This document shows positions 38,401 through 59,715 of a stretch of 64,000 nucleotides of DNA, one piece after another. The DNA lies in assembly GCA_914767715.1 (NCBI GenBank), contig OU612068.1:18354001-18418000 (forward strand). Reading direction: 5' to 3'. Source of the stretch: Membranipora membranacea (Eukaryota; Bryozoa; Gymnolaemata; Cheilostomatida; Membraniporidae). The notes under the pieces are model-generated. The model worked only from the letters and a program-made list of their open reading frames with translations, was not told the DNA's origin and did not search any database. The position numbers and the translations under genes are program-made. Within the stretch, counting starts at the first letter, position 1; the number at the start of each line of letters is the position of its first letter.

Positions 38401-41400
38401 TTCGTTGTGGGACTTCATAGCATCGTCCCATTCTGAGGAATGTTTACTGAGCTGGTTCCTGAGCCAAACATTTTCTGTCTTGAGTTTCTGTAAATAAAAA
38501 GTTATGTATGGTAACGGGTTGTATGAGATAAGCATACATGATGGTGAAGATGCAAAGTGAGAAAGGCCAGGCAATAATAAAATAATTATCTGATAACATT
38601 ATATCAATACAGAGGAAATTTCTTTCAAGGCCCCAGGGGTAATTTCCAATCTGAAAAAATTCTTTTCATCAGTTGTTGTAATTGGGCTGTTGGGCGTCTT
38701 CAACACCAAACGGTACTTTGAAATCTGGGGTGGATGAGTTGTTACAAACAATGGCATAGTCACTCCCTGTTTGTCATCTTGACATTAGCGTAGAGAAGAA
38801 ACTTTACGAACTTTTCATAATCTGAGACTTAACAATATATGTAGGCTATTTAATGTAGGGCATTAATGTAGGACTTCGCTGCATAGGACCTAGTTAGGTC
38901 CTTACTAGCTTTTGAAGTAATATAAAGCCAGCAACAAATCAAAAGCCATCATGTCCAAAAGCAAAAACTTGACTGGAGTTATATAATTTCACAGGTTATT
39001 CAACTAGGAAGCATGATGGGTTGGCGGATCCGAACCACCGGAACATCTCAAGAGTCAAGAACTGTATTAAAATGATGGGAGGTATATAAAGTACTAAAAC
39101 GGCACATTTTAGGAATCATATTGAGGCATGGTTCGTATTTGGTTCTTCACTGATGTTCATCAACAGTTGACTGACTCACTAGAGCACTTCTCATTCATCA
39201 AGAGTGTTAATTAGCCCTCTCTCAATGTTCAATCATGTAACTGAGTGCATTTCACATTGAGATAGCATCTCTTGGCATCAGCTGCCGGGCTGCTTATTAG
39301 CTCCCCGACAGCTCGGCTGGTGTTCGAAGGCACACCGAGAACAGCGTGTTATTCATCAAATTTAATACAGTATAATATCATTATTACGTTAACCATGATC
39401 TAAATAAGCAACAAGTTACAACATACAAGGTATATTGGGCATTTTATCTAGCAGACAAACTCAGAATGTTGTGGGATGATTTGAAATATGTATTGCAAAA
39501 CTTATTCCCCTCTTGATAAAACTTGGCCAGATGAAATGAGTCTTTGGAGATCAGAACTACTTGATACGGGTTTCGCATTGTTTCGGTTCATCAAAAAAAC
39601 CTTCAAACAGGCTTCACTTTTCTAGGGTTGTCAAGGTAATATCAACATCCATTTTGTGTTGCTATGGGAGAGCTACTGAACTACAAAAGTTGAAGAAACT
39701 GAAAAGAACACATGCTGAGTGCATAAATCTTAATCTTTTCACAATTGCACCTCCTCAGCCATTACAAGCCAACACGTAACATTCTAACTGATTGTTATAT
39801 AAATCATGGGTGGTCAATTAATGACGCAGTGAACATGTGAAATCAATATCCTAAAGATATGACCTGCATAGCCAAAAATATGGGATGGGAGGGACAAAAA
39901 ATAATTACATTCTTCAGCAGTTTCATCGATAGAGATCATGTTACTGAATTATTAGCTGTCTTTTATAGTTTTCAGTTCATTGCTCTGTCATTTACAAGCC
40001 TTATCATGAATAGGCTATCAGCTCACAGCTATCATGCAATGTGGCACTCATGATACGATGATTGTTGTAGGCGTGTGTTTAGTGCTGTAGTAAAACATAT
40101 TGGTAACAGATGATAAAAAGTAAATATTTAATTTCATGCTTGTCTATTTGATTACAGACTATGACGCAGACTGCCCTAACCATAGACATATTAAGTCTAT
40201 GGCCCTAACCTAAGCATAGCAAGAGACGTTTTAGTAGTTCACATCAACTTGTTAATCCATGTGAATTTAGGAGCTGAATCCTAGCTACTGGTATTGAAAG
40301 ATTCCATGGTCCAGAGGTAATCACACAACTATTAGTGACACAGTGCTAACAAGTGGTTTGTTTACATTGAGGGCAGTTCCATTATGAGTAATGTGAATGT
40401 AAATATGGGATTATCGATGTTATAGACTGAGCCTACTACTATCAGGGATCAGTGTACATGTAATCACACTCAGTGTAAAGTGAAATTAAAGTGAAATTGA
40501 TAATTGAACTTTGGGTGAGTAACTGAGTGTACAGCCACTTCAGTAAAACTGCACATCGTAGATCAGTCACAATGTTAATATCCATTGTTTATGGGCTTCA
40601 CTGTCAAGCAATGGTGGCTCCTTGACAGAGCAAGGAAACACAAGATAATCACCTAATCTGGGCTCAATACAAATCAATCCCGAAGATACTATGAAGCACA
40701 TATATTGCATGACTTCATTGTGCCAGGTCCTCTCGAGGCGTAAGCCTACTGTATTAAAGCCTCAACTGCAACACCGATCTCGACAACTTTAATGCTACGT
40801 GGATTTATGTGTTGTAATACCAGAGACTATAGACTATATATCTATAGTCTCTGGTAATACTCTAACCTACCCAAAAAAGTTTGATGGCAATCAAAATGCA
40901 TTCAAATTTCTGTCGTAATTTTTAGTCATCTGGTCAAAGCATTGACAGCCAAACCAAGCAGATTGGTTGGAAAGCCAACCTATCATATATTTTGGAATAA
41001 TGCATAGGTCTAATGATAATTGTATCAACAAGTGAGATCTGGATGATCCAACTATGTCAACACAACGCTAACATTGATGCTATCTCATCGTCAAACGAAT
41101 CAAGCTTTGGTCCTGTGGGTTGAGGTGTCAGAATCGCTCGGTTGATCATCCCACATTTAGCACCCACTATACAGTGTGCTTGCTCGCGTAACAGATATAA
41201 TTACTTGAGCACACCCTGAACACAAAACAAATCAAAAACACCTGGTTACATGTTGCGGTTTTGTAATTTATAGGGGTATGGACTAGGCTAAACTAATATC
41301 CCGAAATATGATCACAAGGAAATGATATAATATCACAGGGTGAGGATATCCTTACTCTGTGATATTATCCTTGAGTTGAGCTGAAATAGCTTTCATTTGG

Positions 41401-42089
41401 TCTTCACTATGCCATGAGAGGAAACTTAATCACAACATAATAACTAATAAGAATATATCATTACTCCATTTCGGCTATCAGGACTTTCCGCTGTCATGCT
41501 TTATCAGTTTTAATGTTTATGTTTGAGAAAATAATTTTTGCCTGACGCACTTGATTGGATGTATCATTGCCAGAATACAATCACAATGCTAGTATACAAT
41601 CGTGTCAGAGGATGATTTCCTCTTGTGTAAGGATTCGCCTCAAACTGGCCAACAGTATCCTCATTAACTAGTAAACCAGTTATTAATCTCACAAGGTAAG
41701 GGAAAGCTATGAGGGGTGAGAAATAAAATACATTATGTTTGTATCTCCATCTTGAGAAAACCCTGACCCTGAATTCACTAATCGTAAGCTAGTGAGAGCC
41801 ATCGATGATGCCCTGAACCCCCTTTATCTTGATATTTTTCGAAGAAAGGACAAAGCTTCTTCTCAAAAGCTTTGGCCCTTGCTCTACATTTGATATTTGT
41901 TGGGATAGGCCGACACTAGACAGCTACTCCACTCACCTCGACTTTGCAATAATTTTCTTGACATGAGCGATCATAGTCACGAGTCAACTCTTCATTCTTC
42001 TCAAGTAGAGCTTTACCGAGTTCTCCAGCTAACTGCAGATCGTTTTCTTTTTCCTCCAACATACATCGCAGCTCTTCTATTGTTCCCAT
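29439..42089 (-). CDS. BICD-family-like coiled-coil cargo adaptor
   Basis: Nine firm exons: 42089-41937, 38487-38275, 36837-36721, 36234-36088, 35537-35307, 33568-33314, 31336-31250, 30167-30024 and 29678-29439. All begin and end on codon boundaries (phase 0) and encode about 528 residues. A 6-nt exon at 33054-33049 may add Phe-Gln. Most of the chain is heptad-like coiled coil. The N-terminus (MGTIEELRCMLEEKENDLQL, then AGELGKALLEKNEEL) matches the CC1 box of BICD/BICDR/CDR2-type proteins, which binds dynein light intermediate chain. The last exon is a Ser/Pro/Thr-rich tail ending in basic RRFSLFRRKKT. Length and layout resemble BICDL1/2 (500-570 residues), so a dynein-dynactin adaptor role is inferred. 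CDR2-like is the main alternative. Confidence 0.75.
29894..29948 (+). repeat. 55-nt dispersed repeat, copy 2
   Basis: Same orientation as the copy at 17011-17065, sharing TTATGGAAAA and TCTGCCAAATAAAATA with diverged bases between. It lies in the last intron of the coiled-coil gene. Confidence 0.75.
32346..32858. repeat. Large imperfect foldback element in an intron
   Basis: The arms of about 165 nt, near 32346-32510 and 32697-32858, are reverse complements with scattered mismatches. Shared blocks include GCCTCAATTCGGAGTTGTCC, CTCCAGTTTGGTACTTTTA and GAGGGTTATCTTGAAA with their complements. The central spacer is about 185 nt. It has no coding capacity and is MITE-like. It sits between exons 6 and 7 of the coiled-coil gene. 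Confidence 0.9.
33049..33054 (-). other. Candidate 6-nt microexon
   Basis: On the minus strand TATTTTACAG, then TTCCAG, then GTAAGCTC gives a good acceptor, six coding bases (Phe-Gln) and a good donor. It lies between exons of phase 0, so skipping or inclusion both keep the frame of the coiled-coil protein. Confidence 0.45.
34897..34962. repeat. Hairpin element, copy 1
   Basis: Arms of about 27 nt (AGCCTGTCTTTACAAGC, TTTGTTGGTG, and their complement ending in GCTTGTCAAGACATGCT) surround a loop of about 11 nt. A second copy lies at 35757-35834. It is intronic in the coiled-coil gene. Confidence 0.8.
35757..35834. repeat. Hairpin element, copy 2
   Basis: Arms AGCCTGTCTTGACAAG plus TTTGTTGGTG and the complement ending GCTTGTCAAGAGAGGCT surround a loop of about 24 nt. 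It is the same family as 34897-34962, with the loop different and the arms conserved. Confidence 0.8.
40816..40856. repeat. Palindrome with ACCAGAGACTATA arms, copy 1
   Basis: A nearly perfect palindrome beginning ATACCAGAGACTATAG and ending CTATAGTCTCTGGTAAT. Its termini are shared with the element at 61563-61620. It is intronic. Confidence 0.85.
41329..41372. repeat. Palindromic hairpin near coiled-coil exon 1
   Basis: ATAATATCACAG and its complement CTGTGATATTAT flank a center around GGATATCC. It is in intron 1 of the coiled-coil gene. Confidence 0.75.
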
Positions 42090-44946
42090 TGTTAACCAAC
42101 TCGTTGGGAGACAGTCAGCACTGCTGGGGTTCTTATACAGACTTACTTCATGTGTCTGCGGCCGGAGTGTGCAGATATCCTGATTTTGAGTGATAGAGGA
42201 GAATGGAGAAGGTAGACTGGACAGAGTAGATCCAACTGGATTTTAAAGAAATATCACCTAAAAATGTATATCAAACAATCAAATCTATTCAAGTAGAGGA
42301 TGCACTTGGCCAAATTCATAATCACATCGACATCATTGGGCTTGCATTATTTTAGATGACCTTTAAATTGCCATGGTCACATTGTGAATAAATTACCTAA
42401 TCCAAGAAATTACTTGGGCGTATGTATTATGACCAGGCCTTTCAGTAGATTTGAGGAAATTGTCACAGTTTGTGGGAATTACAAATCACAATTTGGCTCT
42501 TCACATGGAGTTTCATTAGTTTTAGCCAGCAACATACGCCCTCAACGCATGTGCAGCGGATATTAAATTTACAAGCAGGACTTGCACCAACTACAGAAGG
42601 CCTGTTTCGGCAGACTTCAATAGCCCAAACCATATTACTAAATCATCCAACCTAGCTCAGCTAGCCTAGCTAGTTAAGACTCTTCCAACCATAGCTTATT
42701 GGGTTCCTAATTGACAGATAAACTTAGAAATATTGGAGAAAAAAGGATTGATGGTTTAATGGATCAATGTTTCAATCATTCGTTGTGGAAAAGTGTACCT
42801 TCATACAACACATACAGACCGAGTCAAAATGCCGCTGTGATTTTCCTGTTTTGTTGTTTGTCAGTGTTGAGCCAATGCCAGCAGGGAGAATTCTCCCTGA
42901 TGCCAGTTAGCCAGTGTGATTCTATACTTTTGGTGATCAGTTGGCACAGGCCGCCTTGAATGGTGTCATTTCATGGGCAAGTTAATAACATTCCTACCTA
43001 CCTATTGGCACTGCTGATTTTAATCCTAGTGACCCTACCCTTGTAACGACAGTCAACACTGGGGCAGAACAAGGACAAACAATATTGTGAACTTTCCTGT
43101 TCAACTGCAAGAACAGGGCAGTAGTTTCTCTCATCTAAAATCTCACCAAGCCAAGTTAATGAATATGATGGGGTAATGTTGTGATCAGTAGCTGACTTAT
43201 AATTGGAGTTACATTACTCCAGTCAATGAACTCCCTCTCATCAGGGAGTTTGGGACATATCCATTCCAACCCCAAAATCCCTGCCCCAACAAATCCTTGT
43301 TCAACAAGTTGAGTTGTTTTAATTAGAAATTACATTTAAAAATTTAACTTTACTTCTACCTACCTTCTACACATCAGAATTAACTGTAGAGAAGCTCTAT
43401 TTGTGTCCAAACTTTCCTTCTTGTAAAAGTATTGTTATCACTCCACACCAATCAACTAATATTTGGCTGCACTGCCGCCACAGAAGGTTTACTCAAGATC
43501 CCGTTTTCAACCACCTGTGTAAAGTACTTTCCAGGAATAACAAGATCAAGTCCCATCTGATTTAGTTTGTCACTACTCCACAATAAGTATGACTGTTGAC
43601 GCCAAATAAGATTTCTCCAGAAGGAAAATCACACCATATTAAGAGAAGAAAACCCTCAAATATATTAATTTGGAAGTTGTCCTGTCTAACACAAGGTTAA
43701 CGCAACTCCCCTTTTATGTGCTGGTAATATCAGCAGGGAGTTCCAAACTTCCTGGTTATAGCAGGGTGCTAAGAACAAACTACTAGGTTAAAGCACTATG
43801 GAGGAAAGCTGCCAAAGCTTGTCTTAACAGGTTATGCAAACGGTAAATAACATAACTAGACGTAAACTAGCGACAACCGGATTGTGCAAACTGCTGTCTA
43901 CTACATTACTATTTTCATATTTACTCTGTCATTTTATTTTGATCCCAATCAAGAAAAATATACACTAAATACGAAACGCCTGACAGATGTAGAATACTAC
44001 ACAAAAATTAATAAAAGTCCATATCCATGACGCACTAGAAATTCTCCTCAATACGAAAAAGGTAAGAAGCAAATCTATTGCGTATTTTACTTCAGCACAA
44101 TATACAAGGTATGTTTTTTTGGAAGTTATTTTCTCGTGACCTGCAAAAACTACATGCTGGTCTATGACATGCTGCAAAAGTTGCTGCCTTCAAAATTGAC
44201 GCTGACAGAAAATGAGGAGGAGCATATCCGTACAGTTTCCATATTCGTGAGAAAATTGAAACTCTCCGTTGCATGAAGCAGGATTGAAACAATTATATTT
44301 CATAAATTGTCAAATAGCAAACAAGGACATCTTTCATGTGGATATTTCACTGTAAATTCAGATACATCAAAAACCTATCACCTTGGAACATTGCTAACAA
44401 AAGCAGATCAATAAATTGAATATTCAGTGAAATGAAAATAAAGAGAAAAATCAATGGAAAGCATATTTTGGATCATGAAGTTTAAGTTTGGAGTTTTTAT
44501 TATGGTAACTCTTTACATTAACAATGTATGCTGTGGTTATTTGGTATAGTAGTTGTGTTTGTATTGATGATATGAAAGCAGAGACCGAATCAAATATAAA
44601 GTTGATGATTATCTATATATCACATAAAAAGTTAGTCCACATGTAAATTTACGTTAGTATTTTTTTAAAGACATTAGATATGAACTTTACAGAATCAGAT
44701 GCTTTTGCATAAAAAAGAGACATTTGTCTAAATCTGACCAAGAGATATGAGGCATGGGTTAATAATCAGTGCGATAAATATACAGAAGTTGGTAGCTGGG
44801 AGGATTGTGGTTACAAATATTCATTGAGCAAACAATACCAGTAAAAACTAAATTTATTAATTTAGTCCAAAATCACTATTTATGATATTTTATGCCATTT
44901 TAACGTAAATACTGACATAATTGGAAATCATTTTTATTATCTGCAA
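42090..44946. other. Spacer between the coiled-coil gene and AGPS
   Basis: This 2.9 kb stretch should hold the promoter and 5' UTR of the coiled-coil gene and the AGPS 3' UTR. No coding exon is seen. Three palindrome-family members lie here: a 16-bp perfect palindrome at 42883-42898, identical to that at 295-310; AACTCCCT-6nt-AGGGAGTT at 43229-43250; and a degenerate one at 43735-43755. Confidence 0.5.
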
Positions 44947-53519
<8,573 letters not shown>

Positions 53520-54518
53520 TTTGGCTTTGATTGTGCCTTTGGAGCAGCTGGATTAATTATAAAATCTTTGGAATGGACTCTAAAGAGAAGAAGAAAAATT
53601 AGATCAAGGGTCAAGTTCAGTTATGGGCTGATAGTGGGCGTCTCCTCACAAATTACAACCAATCAATTGGCTGCATCACAACATTGTTACAAAACTGTCC
53701 TCTGCGTCTGTAAATGTTTTCGGAACCAAAATACAAAATTACGATTGTAATCAGTTAGTTAGTGTCAAGGTCACTCTTTTCTTGTTGAGAGCCAAAAAAG
53801 TAAAACTTTTGCTACTCAGCAAGGCAAATACAGATTTTGTTCAGCTTTATAATTAGACAATTTAGTGGTAAGTAAATCTGGAAGTTACTCTTTAAGACAC
53901 ATCTTTTCCAATAGCATATTACAAAGTTACTTTTTTGACTAACTTATGGGCTTTTAATATGTTTTAGCTGAGTTGAAGTTTATGCTCAACCAAATGTTGT
54001 GGAAAAGGCTGTTTATTTAGGACTGTATGAGTTCAAGTAATTAATTAAATGCCATCAGTTGAACCAGCTGCTCATTGATCACTCCAAAATGTTGCTGTGA
54101 TACCCAAAGATATAGTTGAAGCTACATAAATGTGGTTCTCATGTGCCTGGAGAGGGAAGGAAGTCTGCACATGAGAATAGTCCCAGAGAATGGACTGTAG
54201 GCCAGCTGTGTGACGTCATATTTTTGAAATAGCGCGGCCATTGTAGAGACAGGTAATTTTACCCGAGTTTTGATGTTGTTGGGGACACAACTTCTCATTT
54301 GTAATTTGCTGCCTAAAAATGGGTACAGAAAAGGGTAGGCCTGTTGGGATTTTCTAATTTCAATAAGGCTGCTTAGGAGCAGGCCGCTGCTTAGGAGCAG
54401 GCCTCTGCTTCGTCAGAAATTGTTTTGTTAGCTAAGAATGAAAGACCCCAGAAGCTGTTGAATTGTTAGTCGAAAACAATTTCTTTATTCATCAGAATAG
54501 AACACTGTGCCGACTAAT
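53520..54518. promoter_or_regulatory. Divergent promoter region of AGPS and the zinc-finger gene
   Basis: One kilobase separates the two divergent start codons. On the minus strand a strong polypyrimidine acceptor (TTTTTCTTCTTCTCTTTAG) lies about 60 nt before the AGPS ATG, which suggests a 5' UTR exon further upstream. A short palindrome (CCAATGA...TCATTGG) is just inside AGPS intron 1, at 53414-53437. No TATA box is evident. Confidence 0.5.
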
Positions 54519-57500
54519 ATGGCGGACCATTCTGATGAGGATGACGGATCTAAGGTGTATAAGTGCGGACATTGCGGAGTCACAAGCGCTTCTATTAATG
54601 ACCTGAAAAGTCACATGTTGAACTCTCACCTAAATGAAGCTGGTAACATTTCTGCAGGGGGAGATGGTGATGTTCATGAATCAGTCTATGCACCCATGGT
54701 CTCTGAAGGTTTGTACTTTTGATTATCTTTATATAGTCCGGTACCCGAAATAAAATAGGGGTAACCTGTAAAATATGTACTGCAACAACAAATTATTGTA
54801 GTTTTATATGTGCACTGAAACCATTTTCGTAGTGGAAATTAATTAATTAAATTTCACGCTGATAACCACCAACGCTTATTCAGGTGGAGTCTGTATTATG
54901 TTTTTCCTATTGCTCTGTATAGAAGGCCACATATATCTAGGTATAATATATTTGTCTCACTTCGTATGATAAAGGCAATGTTTTGTGCAGACTCTGTTGA
55001 TGAACATACACTAAAATTCTTAAAAATAGACACACTAAATAATATATTATTGATAAAATGTTTGAACATATTCATATTTTAACATTCTATATAGTTGTAG
55101 CAGATGACAACATAGTGGCTGATAGCGCCGCGGTGTCATTTCTGGAGCAGTTTGCAGCAGAGCAGGTTCATCACCAAGTTGAGCAGGGAGTCGAGCATGT
55201 CCAGCAACAGGAGATGTCTGTACCAGTAAGACAAGTACAACGCTGCGACCTTGATAAGCTCCCCGGCAGCAAAGTCGACCTTTCATTCAGTGTGAGTTGC
55301 TAATAATCCTGTTCATATAGTTCATATACTTTCACATTAGGGTGATCCTGACAAATATCCTTGGTCACTTTATTTGTGACGCAAGCTATATTGTTTTGCA
55401 AGCCAGTCAAGTTTATTTTTAAATCAAGTTTATTTTCAAATCTACATTTGCTAACATGAAATGTCTGATACTGGCCAAGGAGATGTGATAACTACATATA
55501 TGTATCATTTTGTCTCTTTAATGTAGGTTCACGTTCCTGACACAGAGCTTCCCATGTTTCCGAGGCATGTGAAGCCTGCTTTGTTCTTCACATGTGAATA
55601 CTGTACCTACAAACATCCTAACTTTACAGTAGGTCAACTAATGGGTTGCATTAGTAATACATGACTGTTTTCCATTGACATATGGTTGAACTGATGATAT
55701 TAAATATTAGTTATTGCAGCCATAATTAATATTGGTTTTTTTTGTAACTTGATGATGATTACTATAATATGATTGCTATATGTGTTAAACCTTTACTCAA
55801 CCATCACAATACTACCTTTGACTCATATTGTAGAATGTATCAAATCATGTTACTGATGTCCATCCCAGGAAAATATCTGCTGAACTAAGAACTCGACCAA
55901 GACTTGAGCATGTCGATGGTTAGTTATAAGTCTTTGTCTCAGAAGCTGCTGTCTGTAGAAAAGCTGCATGATCTACGCTTTACAACAATTTTAGAACCAC
56001 CCTCCCTGCCTAAACCCTAATTTGTCCAATTCTTCTAATTTTGGAGTTGTCATTCCACTCAAGTACCTTATAATAGGCATCAATCTGCCATAAGACATCA
56101 GACAGTGGTACTTTGATCTAGGCCTCATATTTTTGAGAAGTTTACTTTTCGAAATTCTGAGATCAATGAGGGGGAGAACTCCTTGCTTTGGTCAGACTTG
56201 TGAAAATCAGGCGTCGTCCTGGCATCAAACCCCTGATGGAACATATTAAAATATGGCCATATCATAAAGCAGCTGATTCTCTAAATTTCAGAGTCGATGA
56301 GTGTTAACAATGAGCCATACACAGATGGTAGAGAGTATAAGTCTGAAAATATCAGCGGCAGAACAAGAAGACAAGACCCACTGAGACTGTTACAAGTATT
56401 CAGCTGTGACATATGCCCTATGTAAGTTAACTGTTATGATATAGATAGACAATCCTAGTTGAGAGATTATGGAATGAGATTTCTTGTTTGTTTAGTCATT
56501 GTTTGAATTTTGTGGCAGTCAATAGAAGTATCTCATCTAAAGTTCATAATGACACATTTGTACATTAGACAATTGAACCTTATTATTCTAATTAATTTGT
56601 AAGCATGATCAGGCTTTTGAGCATGCAGCTAGATTTTTTGTATTGCAAGATCAACACAGATGAAATATTTCCGAACTTTGCCAAAAAAAAACAACTTTTG
56701 TACACAAATTAAAGGATTTCAGCAAATTCACCATCTTAAATTCTTTTATTTCAGGCGATGTGCTAACGAGCAGGAATTAAGAGTTCATAAGAAGTGTCAT
56801 GTTAACAACACGGAGGCCATGAAATGCTGTGTATGTAATAAGGAGGCCCCAGGTACTAAACCATGGTACGCTCTCATGAGGCATATACTGTCAAAACATC
56901 CTGGAGTTGTACCACCACGTATAGAATGTGGTGTATGCAGTAAGTACAAACTTAGATATAATATGTCAACCAATTTACAAGCAGGGAGTTTGGGACATGT
57001 CCCAAACTCCCTGATACAAGTGAAGATGTGGTTGGGATTAGATCATGATCTGTTTTTTTGGAGTTGTCCAACATTCGCAGTTGTACACTCTCCGGCTATG
57101 TTTCGACTGTTCCTTAGTTCAGGGCTTTATGCACACAGTCCATCATATAACCATCAATGGAGCGCAACCATGCAAATGTCAAGAGAAAATATCACCAGTT
57201 TGCTTCCTTCTTTGCTAATATCCACATACTAATACCATCACTTCGTTTTGTTATCTAGAGAAGGGATTCGTGAAGGAGTATGACCTGGAGAAGCACGCCT
57301 CTGTACATAACACACATAGACCATTTATGTGTAACCACTGCGGTGATGCCTTCAAATCTGAAGTCAGGCTCAAGGAGCATGGTATACTACTACACGGACA
57401 AGGCAGTGACGACCAGAGGTACGGCTTGTGACTTCTGTTTGTTGTTGATCGGTGATTGTCCACTTGTGTACCACAGGATTTAAAATACTAATTGAGATTA

Positions 57501-59394
57501 CATTCTTGCTTCCATTTTGTGCTCTAGGAATTGTATGGTGTGACAAATTTTTTTGTTTTAATGATAAATTCATAATTGATCATAACTGATCTCCACTTAG
57601 GAGACAAGAAGGTGACTTATGCCTGCATGTATGCTGGTTTTCTACAAAGATTTCCAGATTGCGTTTTGTGAGATATTTTCAATGCTATCAATCATTTTAT
57701 TTCCATCGACAGAATGAAACTAGAAGAAAGAAAACAGAAGAGAATTTTAGCTAAGAAGAATAACAGCCTGCCAGTATTAATGTGCAGCCAGTGTGGATAC
57801 AGAACCAAAGAAAAATACCAGTTCAAAGTTCATATGAATAATCACAATGGAATCAAAGACTTCAAGTAAGTGTAAATAGAAAGCTAATGCGGTATTAGTT
57901 TATGTACAATTAACCGAAGTCCACAATATAGATTCCGAAATACTGATATCATACTCAATATTCTGTCATAGTTTCTTAAGCCTGACAAGCTCCTCCTTGC
58001 ATGATGTAATTGAAAACTTTGTCAGATGCACTTTTTTGTCTAACACGTGTGTTTGAATTTGAGACGCATACCATCTAATAAAAAGTTAACTTTGTGATAC
58101 TAGACAATAAAAAATTTCAAAATCAAGATTGGTTGACCAGCTCAGACAACTCCAAATATTTGCATCATCGCTGATTTCTGTTTCAGATGTAAGTACTGCG
58201 AGTATAAGACAGCTGACAGCTCATCACTAAACCGACACATGTGGCGACATCGTGACACTAAACCTTACTCGTGTCGACTGTGTCCGTTTAACTGTATCCA
58301 GCGTACACAAATGATGGCTCATTACAAGAATAAGCATACTCTGGCTGCCACAGATGCCCGAAAACTAATCACGTAAGTCAGTGATATTGAAGATAGCACT
58401 TACCCAGAGAAACCCATGAGTAACCCAGATTTTAGATATGTCATAAGATTCTTGTAGGAAGTTATTTTATGAAGAAAAGGATTGTATGAAAAAATTCATC
58501 TGACAAAAAATTATACGGAATATTCTTAATTGCAGCTGGCCTGCTGCTTTTCAAAGGTAAATAAGTTGCAATTACATGAAGTGTGTGACCAGGGAGTTTG
58601 GGACTAACTCCCAAGTGTGACAATAACTTTTGTCTACATTGAACATTGTAGTTGTCTTCTCTTCTATGAGGGAACGTGGCTAGAATATGCTGGATAAAAA
58701 ATGCACATGGTTTTAATTCTCATATCTTATTTTTGCAGACACATACACGGACCACGTACAGTATCAGCAGCTCGGGAGCAGGATGTACAGTATGTACAAC
58801 AGGAGGATGTGCAGCAAACAATAATAGCTGATCAGACAGCACAAGTAGTGGCGTCACATAACGGCAACATCAGTATCATAGGACAAGATGACGGTGGAAA
58901 TCCTATCGATATTCATCTGGTGAGATATGAATAAATTAACAATACATGTATTCAAGGTAGTGCCTTTGTTGGTCTGGCAGTCAATAGTTTTATTCATAAA
59001 GAAAGTGAAAGGATTAATTTTATAAGAATTTTAGTACTTTGAGTGGTTCCTGTATACTTCGCATAATGCTGAGAGCAGGGTTGGGCAATTGACAAAAGAT
59101 GGACGTCCTTCCAAATGAAGCCATTTTAAATGTATGTTTATATCATAACTCACCATTGCTTCTCTGATACAATTAAATGTAGTCTTCATTTTCAAACCTG
59201 TTTTTTTTCTATTCAAGCTCGCATTTAGGATGTTACTGCCATGCCAAAATGGTAACTACAAACAATTGGTAAAGTTCTTCATATGGTTGCATTCTCATTC
59301 ACGTTGTATTTATCAGCCGTTTTTTTTGTTTTAGATTACCGAAGCTGCTGAAGGTCTTCTGGCTGCAAGTCAAATAGAGATACATACTACATAG
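54519..59394 (+). CDS. Nine-finger C2H2 zinc-finger protein, probable transcription regulator
   Basis: Eleven exons: 54519-54708, 55101-55291, 55527-55628, 55834-55918, 56292-56421, 56755-56939, 57259-57418, 57713-57865, 58187-58372, 58739-58919 and 59335-59394. They join in frame to 540 residues. Nine C2H2 fingers begin near residues 16, 150, 228, 255, 291, 319, 372, 400 and 428. Fingers 8 and 9 are joined by a TKPY-type linker; most others are separated by longer spacers, so DNA contact may be through only part of the array. Between fingers 1 and 2 lies a Gln/Glu/Val-rich stretch. The C-terminal tail (QYVQQEDVQQTIIADQTAQV and IIGQDDGGNPIDIHL) resembles Gln-rich activation tails of vertebrate zinc-finger regulators. 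Orthology is not assigned. The first ATG (MADHSDEDDG) is acidic; a GTG is in frame 12 nt upstream. Confidence 0.9.
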
Positions 59395-59709
59395 GCGATT
59401 ACTGATGTGCGGAGTCAAGCTTGGTATTCTAAAGCAAAGGAAATCAGCATACTATTACTTGATTTCCTACATTCATGTCCGTGATGTAAATTTTTGAATA
59501 CTGTCTGATAGATCAGTCCTCAATTGTGGTTTTTTTATTGGTTTTTGCGACTTGTACATAACATATTGTTTGCACAGGCAGTAGCTGAAGCTGTTTTCCT
59601 TTTTTATCATCTCTTCTTCAAAATGATTTTTTTTATGATTTTGTGTAGCAGATGTGATGGCCAGCGATCACCTTAAATGAAGTAAACTAGTAGTGCTAAT
59701 ATTGATATA

Positions 59710-59715
59710 AATAAA
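59710..59715 (+). terminator. Candidate poly(A) signal of the zinc-finger gene
   Basis: AATAAA lies about 315 nt after the stop codon and is the first canonical hexamer downstream. Confidence 0.5.
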